Notes: a model not told the origin generated them from the sequence alone. Shown: positions 1-6,471, counted from the first letter of the stretch. The stretch: 10,663 nt of DNA from Flintibacter faecis (GCF_014287875.1 NZ_JACOPN010000017.1:1-10663), one strand, 5' to 3'. Program-made: numbers and translations.

Positions 1-1151
1 AGCTGCTTGGAGCAGACCATGCTCCCGGTGTACTTATCAAGATACGCCTGTATCATCCCGGCTTTGGTGTCCTCCGGCATAAAATCCCGCTGGTGTTCTT
101 TGAGATACCGCTGCATGGCGGGGCTGAAAGCCAGCTTGAACCTGCCGCTTCGGTAAATCTCCATCGCTTCTGCCCACATCTGCTCGATATAGGCTCTGGA
201 AGCAGCTTCATCCTCCAAAATGTGAACCTCGGCTTGCTCCGGGTACACCATGACGGGGATAAAGCGGCGATTGCCGGAACGGTCAAGGGGCAGGAAGTCA
301 AGGGCATTGGAAGTGCCGCCAAACACGCACTGACGTGGGCGGTCTGCCGGGTGGGTTTCATAGGGTATCTTGTAAACCTCTTTCTGCCGGCTTAAAAACG
401 ACTTGATTTCTTCGATGCTCTTGGCGTTGGCGGTTGCCATCATTTCCGACATTTCGATAATCCAGTGACCTTGCAGCTTGCGGTACACATTGTCATCGTC
501 CAACTTCCGCAAATCATCGGAGAACCACTCGTCCCGGACTGCCAGCAGACGGAAGAAGGTGGACTTGCCAGCCCCCTGACCGCCTACCAGACAGAGCATG
601 ATTTCAAATTTGCATCCCGGCTGAAAGGCTCGTGAGATTGCGCCCAGCAGGAACAGCTTCAACGCTTCATAGGTGTAATCGTCTGCGTCAGCCCCCAGAA
701 AGTGCCGCAGGCAGAAGCGGATTCGCTCTGTCCCGTCCCACACAAGGGAACTTAAATAATCCCGGATGGGGTGGTACTTGTTTTCATTCGCCACAATCCC
801 GATGGCGTTATCAATCTTTTTCTCATTGGTAAGCCCGTAGGTTTCTTCCAGATAGAGAAGCAGATACTTCATGTCCGTATCGTTTAAGGCGGTGCTTTCC
901 CTGTGGAAACCGATGGGCTTTATGATGTCTTTGCGGTCGGTCAGGATGTTGTAGGCGATAGCCCCGGAAAGCAGCGGGTCACGCTGGAATACAGTCAAGC
1001 AGTTTCGTATGCTCTGACGGACACCGCCTTTCTCGGTAGTTTCCAGCCCCGCCTTGATTTCCTCAATGCTCTGGGGCGGCTGCATGGCGTTTATGGTGTT
1101 TTTTAGTTCTTGCTGCGTCTGCGGCTGCAAGCTCTGCCATTCGCTGTTCAA
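1..1151 (-). CDS. VapE-family (virulence-associated E) helicase-like protein, 3' end cut by window
   Basis: Predicted SF3-like/primase-associated ATPase used in replication of mobile elements; cytoplasmic. No long ORF call covers it because its stop lies beyond the left edge, but the frame is open from 1151 down to the edge. From the TTG start, the Walker A motif GGQGAGKST lies at about residue 190, HWIIEMSEM (Walker B-like) near 230, then GGTSN and NRRFIPV (arginine-finger type); this order is typical of VapE. I chose the TTG at 1151 because AAGGATGTGAT, almost a perfect ribosome-binding site, sits 5 nt upstream, and the frame between it and the first ATG (1085) reads like protein (NSEWQSLQPQTQQELKN). 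The ATG at 1085 has no ribosome-binding site. The gene overlaps the CHC2 primase gene by 89 bp (23 bp if the ATG is used), so translation is probably coupled. Family sure; exact start less so. Confidence 0.9.
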   Translation of the reverse strand, partial: MNSEWQSLQPQTQQELKNTINAMQPPQSIEEIKAGLETTEKGGVRQSIRNCLTVFQRDPLLSGAIAYNILTDRKDIIKPIGFHRESTALNDTDMKYLLLYLEETYGLTNEKKIDNAIGIVANENKYHPIRDYLSSLVWDGTERIRFCLRHFLGADADDYTYEALKLFLLGAISRAFQPGCKFEIMLCLVGGQGAGKSTFFRLLAVRDEWFSDDLRKLDDDNVYRKLQGHWIIEMSEMMATANAKSIEEIKSFLSRQKEVYKIPYETHPADRPRQCVFGGTSNALDFLPLDRSGNRRFIPVMVYPEQAEVHILEDEAASRAYIEQMWAEAMEIYRSGRFKLAFSPAMQRYLKEHQRDFMPEDTKAGMIQAYLDKYTGSMVCSKQ

Positions 1152-1707
1152 GCTGTATCACATCCTTTCCGTAGTCCGTAATCAAAGCCGCTTTTTCCTC
1201 GGTTTCCCCGAACAGCAGCACATCCAGCAGATATTCCACATGGGCTTGCTTTTGTAAGGCTTCCACAAACCGGGGATGAAAGGCTTCCTCCGGGGAGTGT
1301 GGGGCATAATCTTTTCTCCATTCCCGGAGTAGGTGGAGATAATCGGCAAGAATACGGAAGCAGCGGCTCTTTGCTTCTTGAAACTGTTCCTCCGGGGATT
1401 TCTGCCGGGGCTTGGGTTTTTTCGCCTTTCCCGGCGGTTTCCAGTCCTCATAGGAAAGCCCGAAGTCCTGTGCCAGTTGTATAGCAGCTTCTTTCTTTCC
1501 CAGCCCATACAGGGCGGCGGTAAAATCAATCACATCCCCATCTGCACCGCAGCCGAAGCAGTGGTAACGCCGATCCAGCTTCATGCTTGGGGTTTTATCG
1601 TGATGGAACGGGCAGCAAGCCATCCCGTTGCGACCTACATGGATTCCATAATGCTCCGCAGCCTGTCTTGTTGTGACGGACTGCTTCACAGCTTCAAATA
1701 CATTCAA
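1063..1707 (-). CDS. CHC2 zinc-finger DNA primase-type protein
   Basis: 214-aa protein carrying the zinc-binding domain of DnaG-type primases. The CHC2 signature is complete: C32-P-F-H35, DKTPS at 38-42, then YHC50-FG-C53 and GDVIDF. The C-terminal part (about 90-214) is charged and helical, and I see no Toprim domain, so this is a short primase-like protein of the kind paired with VapE in mobilisable elements. It probably recognises single-stranded DNA during element replication or after transfer. The start is a TTG at 1707, preceded by AAGGAGGG with 5 nt spacing. It follows the relaxase gene by 65 bp and overlaps vapE downstream, so the three probably share an operon. The last 25 residues (Ala- and His-rich) lie in the overlap with vapE. 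Confidence 0.93.
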   Translation of the reverse strand: MNVFEAVKQSVTTRQAAEHYGIHVGRNGMACCPFHHDKTPSMKLDRRYHCFGCGADGDVIDFTAALYGLGKKEAAIQLAQDFGLSYEDWKPPGKAKKPKPRQKSPEEQFQEAKSRCFRILADYLHLLREWRKDYAPHSPEEAFHPRFVEALQKQAHVEYLLDVLLFGETEEKAALITDYGKDVIQLEQRMAELAAADAARTKKHHKRHAAAPEH

Positions 1708-1734
1708 ATCTATCCCTCCTTGAAAATAAGAAAA

Positions 1735-1769
1735 GCACCTGACATTCTCTGATTGAAAATGGCAAGTGC
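1735..1769 (-). terminator. Imperfect hairpin with T-rich tail after the relaxase gene
   Basis: On the minus strand a stem pairs GCACTTGCCATT with AATGTCAGGTGC (10 of 12 positions pair) and is followed by TTTTCTTATTTT. It starts 4 nt after the relaxase stop and lies in the 65-bp gap before the CHC2 gene. It may be a weak terminator or attenuator that lowers primase/VapE expression relative to the relaxase. The mismatches make it uncertain. Confidence 0.45.
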
Positions 1770-1772
1770 CTG

Positions 1773-3353
1773 TTAAAGTTCCATATCCTGTTGTCTGTGT
1801 TTCTCCTGTGCCGGGGTGGTTCTTTGTGCTTTTTTCTCGTCAGTCTTATCCTGCAAGACTTCTTTGATGGGCTGCTTCTTGGGCGGCTCTTTGCTTTCCT
1901 CTGTGCCGGGGGTGGCTTTCCGTACCCAGTAGCGGATGTCCCGCAGCTTCTTCAAATCCTCCTGTACCTCGGTCAACGGTATTTTCAGGGCTGCAATTTC
2001 TTCCAGAAGCGTTTCCTGCTCCTCTTGCAGCTTCTTTTGGGTGCTGTCCTTATCGTCCGGGTGCTTGGCAAGGTAGGCGGCGGCTTTCGCATACCGGGCA
2101 ACCTCCGGGTGTTCCTGTTTGAATTTCTCCTTTGTTTTCTTAAAAAATATCTTCTGGTACTTCTCATAGACAGGCTTACATTCCTTGCAGTCTGTCCGGC
2201 TGGCAAGAATCCCGTCAATCACTTTGCTTCGGGCTTCCTTTGGCTTCATCTGATTGCGGTAATCGGCGGCTGATTTCCCGGACGCTTCCAGAAACGCTTC
2301 TAAGTCCTCCACAGTGGAAAGTCCCTTTTGCTGAAGATAAGACAGGGCTTCGCTGACTGCCTTTAAGTCCTGTGAAGTTCCCCGGTTCTGTCCAGCCCTC
2401 GTCCAGCTTTTTCGTTCTTCCTTTCGTATCTCCATATATTTCATCAGCAGGTTGGGGAGAAGCGTTGCTTCCTCCGCCGCTTTTTGTTCAAGTAGCTCTT
2501 TCCGTTTTTCGCCCAGCTCGGTAATCCAGCCTTTGAGGTTTTGGATAAGCTGCCGGATGGACTTCATCAGATTGTTGGCGGCTCTGATTTCCCGGTTCAG
2601 GTTTCCGATATTCGTCTGGATACCACGCTTTTCCATCTGCCGGACAGCAGCCCCCTCATGGACAGTGGGGACAATATCAAGCCCCTGTCTGGCATAGGAA
2701 CGCAAGTCCACACGCTCCGGGCGGTCATTGGCTTCCAGATAGCGGTTCTGGATGACCTCCCATTCATGCCGCCAGATTTCGCAATACTTCTGGTCGTTCC
2801 AATCCACCGTATCCTCCTTGTGGCTTTTCCATCTGCCGGACGGAAGTTTTATCCGTTCCCCGTTTTCGTCAAGGTCATAAACCTTGCGGCTCTTGGGAAG
2901 CCATTTTCCATGTTCGTCCATTGCCCTCATAGTGAGCATGACATGGGCGTGGGGATTGTGTCCCGGCGGATGGGGGTCATGGATGGCAAAGTCAGCAATC
3001 ATGCCTTTGGAAACAAACTGCTTCTGGCAAAACTCCCGGACAAGGACAGCATACTGGTCGGGCGGTATCTCTCTGGGGATGGTAAGCACCCACCGCCTTG
3101 CAAGCTGGGAGTTCCATTGTTTTTCCACCGCTTCGGCGGCGTTCCACAAAGTATTGCGGTCTGCATATTCCTGTGGGGCATTAGGTGGGAGCAGAATCTC
3201 ATTGTGGACGATACCACGCTTTTCCGGGTAGTGCTTCACTTGCTGGTCGTATTCACAGAACAGCTTTTCGCCACTCTGGTAAGCAGCGGCGGCAACCGCA
3301 GACTGCCGCTGGCTGCGCTGAACAATCGTGATTTCGTTGTGTGGACAGGGCAT
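1773..3353 (-). CDS. MobA/MobL-family relaxase (MOBQ type)
   Basis: 526-aa conjugative relaxase that would nick oriT and stay covalently attached to the 5' end of the transferred strand. The N-terminal HUH relaxase domain (about 1-240) has a likely catalytic Tyr25 in AAYQSG, the same position as the MobA tyrosine of R1162/RSF1010, and the metal-binding motif HDPHPPGHNPHAHVML (HUH = H135-A-H137). The C-terminal half is Lys/Glu/Gln-rich and probably coiled-coil. There is no primase domain fused as in RSF1010 MobA; a separate CHC2 gene lies just downstream. The ATG at 3353 is preceded by GAAAGGAGGG with 7 nt spacing. The matching MOBQ-type oriT lies about 1 kb upstream, separated by an unrelated membrane-protein gene. 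Full length for the family, no breaks seen. Confidence 0.96.
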   Translation of the reverse strand: MPCPHNEITIVQRSQRQSAVAAAAYQSGEKLFCEYDQQVKHYPEKRGIVHNEILLPPNAPQEYADRNTLWNAAEAVEKQWNSQLARRWVLTIPREIPPDQYAVLVREFCQKQFVSKGMIADFAIHDPHPPGHNPHAHVMLTMRAMDEHGKWLPKSRKVYDLDENGERIKLPSGRWKSHKEDTVDWNDQKYCEIWRHEWEVIQNRYLEANDRPERVDLRSYARQGLDIVPTVHEGAAVRQMEKRGIQTNIGNLNREIRAANNLMKSIRQLIQNLKGWITELGEKRKELLEQKAAEEATLLPNLLMKYMEIRKEERKSWTRAGQNRGTSQDLKAVSEALSYLQQKGLSTVEDLEAFLEASGKSAADYRNQMKPKEARSKVIDGILASRTDCKECKPVYEKYQKIFFKKTKEKFKQEHPEVARYAKAAAYLAKHPDDKDSTQKKLQEEQETLLEEIAALKIPLTEVQEDLKKLRDIRYWVRKATPGTEESKEPPKKQPIKEVLQDKTDEKKAQRTTPAQEKHRQQDMEL

Positions 3354-3422
3354 TTCGTGTCCCTCCTTTCGCTAATTGGTGGACGGGGTGGCGTTTTACC
3401 ATCTCATTTTGGGCAGAAAAAA

Positions 3423-3451
3423 AGCAGGAGACCTTTTTCAGATTTCCTGCT
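3423..3451 (-). terminator. Rho-independent terminator upstream of the relaxase gene
   Basis: Minus-strand stem AGCAGGA/TCCTGCT (7 bp, perfect, 15-nt loop) runs directly into seven T residues (3423-3417). It lies between the membrane-protein gene (stop 3539) and the relaxase start (3353), so it would end transcription of the former. It may also attenuate read-through into the relaxase, which would then need its own promoter between about 3350 and 3420 or anti-termination. The DNA from 3354 to 3538 otherwise holds only the relaxase ribosome-binding site and a short inverted repeat, TGACAA-8 nt-TTGTCA (3522-3541), over the upstream gene's stop. Confidence 0.8.
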
Positions 3452-3538
3452 CGGTGTGCCGCTATGTGGGCGGCGGGTATTTAATTGTAAAAGTTCGGGG
3501 CAAGTTGACCCGATGTGAAGCTGACAAACTGGAAGTTG

Positions 3539-4063
3539 TCAAAGAGAATTGTTCCAGTATTCCACAGTATTGCCATTCACATCATAGAATGTAATGGTTC
3601 CCGCACTTATAGGCAAAACAATCGCAAAAGGTTTATTGCTGTCAATGTCAAGCACTTGAATTGTGTTGCCGTCATCTATTTCAAGCTGTGTTACCTGTTG
3701 CTGATTCATAGAAATAAATGCTCGCTCATTATATCCTTCTACGGTGTACTCGGCAATTCCTCTTTGAACCCCCGAAAGGTTTCCACCCCCACGGAAAAAG
3801 TATCCAAAGGAAAGACCAGGACGGTTGACATAGACGGAAAAAGAATGGTCACTCAAATCCTGAGGGTAAGAAATATATGCAGCCATCGTGCTGGAAACGC
3901 TTCCATCGACCGTCCAATCATCCTTAATCTTCTGCGACGAACGAATATCTGCCTCCAGCTTAGATGAAGTCACGCCGATCTCATTGTTCGTATAAAGAAA
4001 ACAAACAAATAAAATACAAGCAAGAACAACCCCTATCACAATTTTAAGAAATATTTTTTTCAC
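3539..4063 (-). CDS. Membrane-anchored protein of unknown function
   Basis: I do not recognise a family. The longest frame begins at a TTG (4084), but that TTG lies before the ribosome-binding site. AAGGAG followed by 10 nt leads to a GTG at 4063, giving a 174-aa protein starting MKKIFLKIVIGVVLAC. Residues 4-24 form one strong hydrophobic segment after a KK N-terminus, so it is an N-terminal membrane anchor or uncleaved signal. A VLAC sequence weakly resembles a lipobox, but the hydrophobic stretch continues past it. The rest (about 150 aa) should be extracytoplasmic, is polar and beta-like (for example IDDGNTIQVLDID, GTITFYDVNGNT), and lacks obvious catalytic motifs. The gene is visibly more A+T-rich than mobA and DUF3847 on either side, has its own promoter-like -10 and terminator, and separates oriT from the relaxase. 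It therefore looks like a cargo insertion. A role in surface or entry exclusion is conceivable but unsupported. Confidence 0.75.
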   Translation of the reverse strand: MKKIFLKIVIGVVLACILFVCFLYTNNEIGVTSSKLEADIRSSQKIKDDWTVDGSVSSTMAAYISYPQDLSDHSFSVYVNRPGLSFGYFFRGGGNLSGVQRGIAEYTVEGYNERAFISMNQQQVTQLEIDDGNTIQVLDIDSNKPFAIVLPISAGTITFYDVNGNTVEYWNNSL

Positions 4064-4106
4064 GCTATCAAAACTCCTTGTCAACTACCGATTTGTTGTC
4101 ATCTTC

Positions 4107-4137
4107 ATTATACTTCATTGGCTATCGAAAAGATAGC
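4107..4137 (-). promoter_or_regulatory. Promoter-like -10 and palindrome upstream of the membrane-protein gene
   Basis: On the minus strand a perfect TATAAT (4112-4107) lies about 44 nt before the GTG start. No good -35 box is visible. Instead, the -35 region is filled by a perfect palindrome GCTATC-5 nt-GATAGC (4121-4137), which could be an activator or repressor site or an RNA hairpin. The match is by eye only. Confidence 0.4.
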
Positions 4138-4213
4138 ATATTTTATGAAACTTGTCGGCTGGGAACAGCTTGCAACGCAAGGTGTCCCCAGATGGCAAGT
4201 CCACAAAAGGGTA

Positions 4214-4253
4214 GCTGGCGGCAGCCAGCGCAGGGGAAGCGTAGCGTCCCCTG
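4214..4253. repeat. Two adjacent perfect stem-loops beside oriT
   Basis: GCTGGC-GGCA-GCCAGC (4214-4229) is followed one base later by CAGGGGA-9 nt-TCCCCTG (4231-4253). A third, looser one (CTCCG-12 nt-CGGAG) lies at 4294-4315. They fill the non-coding stretch of about 180 bp between the promoter at 4107-4137 and the oriT core. Such structure often flanks origins of transfer, as accessory protein sites or single-strand initiation hairpins. No reading frame here looks coding. Confidence 0.6.
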
Positions 4254-4324
4254 TATGATTTGGAGCAGACCATGACTGCGGAAAATCACAGCCCTCCGGC
4301 GAGGAGCCTTCGGAGAACGCAATG

Positions 4325-4370
4325 CACCAACCTCTGGGTGGTGTATAATTGCGCCCTTAGTAAACTAAGG
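4325..4370 (+). other. Origin of transfer (oriT), IncQ/MOBQ type
   Basis: Seen: an inverted repeat (4325-4343, arms of 8 with one mismatch, 3-nt loop), then TA, then TAATTGCGCCCT (4346-4357), then a 16-bp palindrome CCTTAGTAAACTAAGG (4355-4370). Known: the nick region of RSF1010/R1162-type oriTs is an inverted repeat followed by TAAGTGCG^CCCT; the site here differs at one of 12 positions. Inference: nicking on the plus strand between 4353 and 4354, by the MobA/MobL relaxase encoded at 1773-3353. Transfer would then lead with the DUF3847 side, and the relaxase gene would enter last. The DUF3847 stop codon lies inside the 3' palindrome. Confidence 0.82.
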
Positions 4371-4661
4371 AGTTTCCGGCTTCTTCCGTTCCAGCAGTTT
4401 TTTCAATAGTTCCTGCGTGTCCTGTCTGTGAAAAATGAGTTTCAACAACAGCATGATATCATCATCTGTCAGGCGTTCCGGCTCTTGCAGAAAACTTTCC
4501 AGCATACCGCCACGAGTACAGAGCCGGTGCGTCCGTTCCTTTCTGGTAAGCTGCTTCAACTGATGCTGCAATGCCTTTTCATCATTGATAGCTTTCCGCA
4601 GTTTCTTTTCGTTTTTCTCCAGCTCCCGGTTGAGCTTTTCCAGCTTTGAGGTATCAGGCAA
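4365..4661 (-). CDS. DUF3847 family small coiled-coil protein
   Basis: 98-aa protein I recognise as DUF3847, a family found next to MobA/MobL relaxases and oriT in Clostridia elements. Residues 4-45 are almost uninterrupted charged heptad-like helix (KLEKLNRELEKNEKKLRKA), followed by a conserved-looking HRLCTRGGMLESFL and an acidic LTDDDIMLLL segment. Role unknown; the position directly against oriT suggests a relaxosome accessory or regulator (inference). The start is a TTG at 4661 after AAGGAGG with 9 nt spacing. It overlaps the upstream RepA_N-like gene by 8 bp, so the two are co-translated. Confidence 0.87.
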   Translation of the reverse strand: MPDTSKLEKLNRELEKNEKKLRKAINDEKALQHQLKQLTRKERTHRLCTRGGMLESFLQEPERLTDDDIMLLLKLIFHRQDTQELLKKLLERKKPETP

Positions 4662-4995
4662 GGGCAGCGTCCTCCTTTCCCGGTATCAGCACATAAATCC
4701 GGTTTGGTTCTCCCACGCCCTGACGCACCCGCATGATAAGTCCGACAGTTTCCAATTCATTCAGAGAACGCTTGACCGTCATGGGACTGCGGGACAGGAC
4801 TGCGGCAATGGCTGTGACAGGAAAGCAGACAAACAGGATTCCGTTCTCGTCCTCCTGCCCATTGGAGAGCATAGCGTCCAACATCCGGCAGTACATGACC
4901 TTTGCGGTGCTGCTGACTGGAAACCCTGTCAACGCTCTTGGAAAAGCCATACAGGGCGGCAATGGTGTGTCTATCGTCATAAATTCAAAATTCAT
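4654..4995 (-). CDS. RepA_N-like winged-helix protein (replication initiator N-domain type)
   Basis: 113-aa protein resembling the N-terminal DNA-binding domain of RepA_N plasmid replication initiators: STAKVMYCRMLDAML, then DENGILFVCF, a helix-turn-helix (VTAIAAVLSRSPMTVKRSLNELETVGLI) and a GVGEPNRIYVL wing. Here the domain stands alone without the longer C-terminal part of full initiators, so it may be an accessory initiator or a regulator. The frame is open further upstream, but the ATG at 4995 has AAAGGAGG about 10 nt before it, and the upstream stretch is the coding region of the preceding gene in another frame. It overlaps that gene by 4 bp (ATGA) and the DUF3847 gene by 8 bp, forming a tightly coupled operon. 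Confidence 0.85.
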   Translation of the reverse strand: MNFEFMTIDTPLPPCMAFPRALTGFPVSSTAKVMYCRMLDAMLSNGQEDENGILFVCFPVTAIAAVLSRSPMTVKRSLNELETVGLIMRVRQGVGEPNRIYVLIPGKEDAALA

Positions 4996-5180
4996 TCGGT
5001 GTGTTCCTCCTTTTTCTTTGCTCGTTTGGATAAATAACGGGGGCAGTGAATCACAACCGCCCGGAAGCTCTGCCTGCACCCATGCTGGCATTTCCGGCAT
5101 AATTCGTTGTAAGTGACACGCCCCCGGTCATTGAGGTAAAAGGAAAGCTCATGCTTCCTCTTTTTGCTCATTCTCGGCAT
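4992..5180 (-). CDS. Small Cys-rich basic protein, zinc-ribbon-like
   Basis: 62-aa, strongly basic protein with four cysteines (C28-RK-C31-QHG-C35 and HC46P), a spacing compatible with one zinc site, between KKRKH at the N-terminus and a KRAKKKEE tail. It probably binds nucleic acid; no named family is assigned. Start chosen at ATG 5180, with GGGAGG 9 nt upstream; a second in-frame ATG at 5171 is too far from it. The stop overlaps the next gene as ATGA, which supports it being a real first or early gene of the rep/DUF3847 operon. Confidence 0.75.
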   Translation of the reverse strand: MPRMSKKRKHELSFYLNDRGRVTYNELCRKCQHGCRQSFRAVVIHCPRYLSKRAKKKEEHTE

Positions 5181-5531
5181 ATTGCGCTTCCTCCCGTTTT
5201 CGTGTATGGTTTCGGGGCGATTTTCGGCAAAATTACAGCCATAGAGCCGCTTAAAATCTCCCGAAGTATCAGCGATAGGGTAGACTGTCCCCCTATCAGA
5301 TTGTCGTGTTTCGGTATCATTTCGGTGTCAGTTCGCCAGTTCTCCCCGGTGTCGTTCCTCCCCTGAATCTCACAGCGGCGTATCGCTCCCTTTGGTATGC
5401 TCGTTTTGGTAAGGGTTCCTCCACATCCCTGCCAAAAGTCATGGCACTACATCGCCGGGGAAGCATATCCCACACAGGCTGGTCATTCGATTGGAATAAT
5501 CCATCGATGAACTACCTGTATCATAGAACAT
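5168..5531 (-). other. Leader stretch with three tiny overlapping ORFs, upstream of the replication operon
   Basis: The roughly 480-bp gap between the leftward operon and the plus-strand XRE gene has no clear gene. On the minus strand it holds three small frames joined by ATGA overlaps: 5439-5531 (30 aa), 5317-5442 (41 aa) and 5168-5320 (50 aa). The last overlaps the second ATG (5171) of the Cys-rich gene in the same way. None has a good ribosome-binding site. Longer start-less frames on the same strand (for example FIDGLFQSNDQPVWDM) also read like protein, so part of this may be decayed coding DNA. Treat as undecided between coupled leader peptides, pseudogene debris and chance. Confidence 0.3.
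5274..5297. repeat. Perfect inverted repeat, GATAGGG-10 nt-CCCTATC
   Basis: A 7-bp perfect inverted repeat with a 10-nt spacer (centre-to-centre about 1.6 turns) about 95-115 bp upstream of the Cys-rich/RepA_N-like operon. It could be an operator for a dimeric regulator, a replication-protein site, or a leader hairpin. Only the repeat is seen; the role is inferred. Confidence 0.5.
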
Positions 5532-5600
5532 TTTTGTGCCCTGTGCCGTATGTCCACAAAGTAGGAATTCGGGGAAAAATCAGAAATTTCCACGATTGCG

Positions 5601-5624
5601 GAATTGATATGGTATAATCAATTC
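5601..5624 (+). promoter_or_regulatory. Extended -10 promoter inside a 24-bp palindrome (likely autoregulatory operator)
   Basis: TGG-TATAAT (5610-5618) is an extended -10 box 45 nt before the XRE gene start. It is enclosed by the perfect arms GAATTGAT (5601-5608) and ATCAATTC (5617-5624). A dimeric helix-turn-helix protein bound here would block the promoter, so autorepression by the downstream XRE product is likely (inference). No convincing -35 box, which fits an extended -10 promoter. Confidence 0.65.
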
Positions 5625-5662
5625 AACGGTTATAAATGTCGTCAGAAGGAGGAACTGCTTCA

Positions 5663-6469
5663 ATGAACGGAGCTACTACAATACAGGAACGGCTAAAAGA
5701 TTTACGATTAAACAAAGGATTAAAACTGGAAGAACTGGCAGAGCAAACGGGTATTTCAAAATCGGCTCTTGGCAGTTATGAAAAAGATGACTATAAGGAA
5801 ATCAATCATGGTAACCTTATCCTGCTGGCAGATTTTTATGGGGTGTCCCTCGATTATCTCTTTTGCCGGACAGAGAACCGGGCGGAGATCAACACGCCAT
5901 TAAGGGAGCTGCATTTGAGTGATGAGATGGTAGCACTTCTGAAAAGCGGTCGGATTAACAACCGTCTGCTCTGCGAACTTGCCACCCATAAGGACTTTAT
6001 CAAGTTTCTTGCGGACATTGAGATTTATGTGGATGGGATTGCCACCATGCAGATTCAGAACCTCAACGCCCTTGTCGATACCGTCCGGCATGAAATCATT
6101 GAACGGTATCGCCCCGGCGAAGATGACCCGCATTTGAAAGTGCTGCAAGCCGCCCATATCAGCGATGATGAATATTTCAGCCACATGGTGCTGGATGACC
6201 TCAACCTCATTATCCGGGATATTCGGGAAGCCCATAAAAAAGACAGTGAGAGTGCGCCCCAGACCACCGTTGCCGATGAACTGAAAGAAAATCTGGAAGC
6301 GGTCGAAAACTTTAAGGGCAGCCGGGATGAAAAGCTCGTTGTCCTTTACTGCAAGCAGCTTGGTATCAACTATAAAAATCTGTCAGATGAAGAATTTCGC
6401 TGGCTCATTCGGATTCTCAAAAAGTCAAAGAAAATGGGCACACCTATCAGCCAAAGGAAAAAACGGTAA
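5663..6469 (+). CDS. XRE/Cro-family transcriptional regulator with long C-terminal domain
   Basis: 268-aa regulator. An N-terminal HTH_3 domain (residues 7-68: IQERLKDLRLNKG, LEELAEQTGISKSALGSYE, LADFYGVSLDYLF) is followed by a roughly 200-aa helical, acidic C-terminal region of unknown function (LADIEIYVDGIATMQ, ISDDEYFSHMVLDDLN), probably for dimerisation or signal sensing, with a basic end. The start is ATG 5663, preceded by AAGGAGG at 5646-5652; an earlier in-frame ATG (5636) lies before that site. It is divergent from the replication/mobilisation operon and is the only confident plus-strand gene, so it is a good candidate for the switch controlling that operon as well as itself. Codon use and composition look like the mobilisation genes rather than the A+T-rich cargo. 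Confidence 0.93.
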   Translation: MNGATTIQERLKDLRLNKGLKLEELAEQTGISKSALGSYEKDDYKEINHGNLILLADFYGVSLDYLFCRTENRAEINTPLRELHLSDEMVALLKSGRINNRLLCELATHKDFIKFLADIEIYVDGIATMQIQNLNALVDTVRHEIIERYRPGEDDPHLKVLQAAHISDDEYFSHMVLDDLNLIIRDIREAHKKDSESAPQTTVADELKENLEAVENFKGSRDEKLVVLYCKQLGINYKNLSDEEFRWLIRILKKSKKMGTPISQRKKR

Positions 6470-6471
6470 AG

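Noticed and set aside
2541..3518. A 325-codon open frame on the plus strand
   Set aside because: It is antisense to the relaxase gene, which has clear catalytic motifs and a strong ribosome-binding site; the plus-strand translation shows no recognisable domain.
4064..4084. TTG at 4084 as the start of the membrane-protein gene
   Set aside because: The ribosome-binding site AAGGAG lies downstream of it; the GTG at 4063 has correct spacing and gives a proper membrane-anchor N-terminus.
5545..5560. DnaA-box-like TGTCCACAA as a replication origin
   Set aside because: Single site with two mismatches to TTATCCACA, no cluster and no adjacent A+T-rich unwinding region.
5306..5617. A 103-codon open frame on the plus strand in the gap between divergent genes
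   Set aside because: No ribosome-binding site, no family resemblance, and it ends inside the palindromic promoter of the XRE gene.
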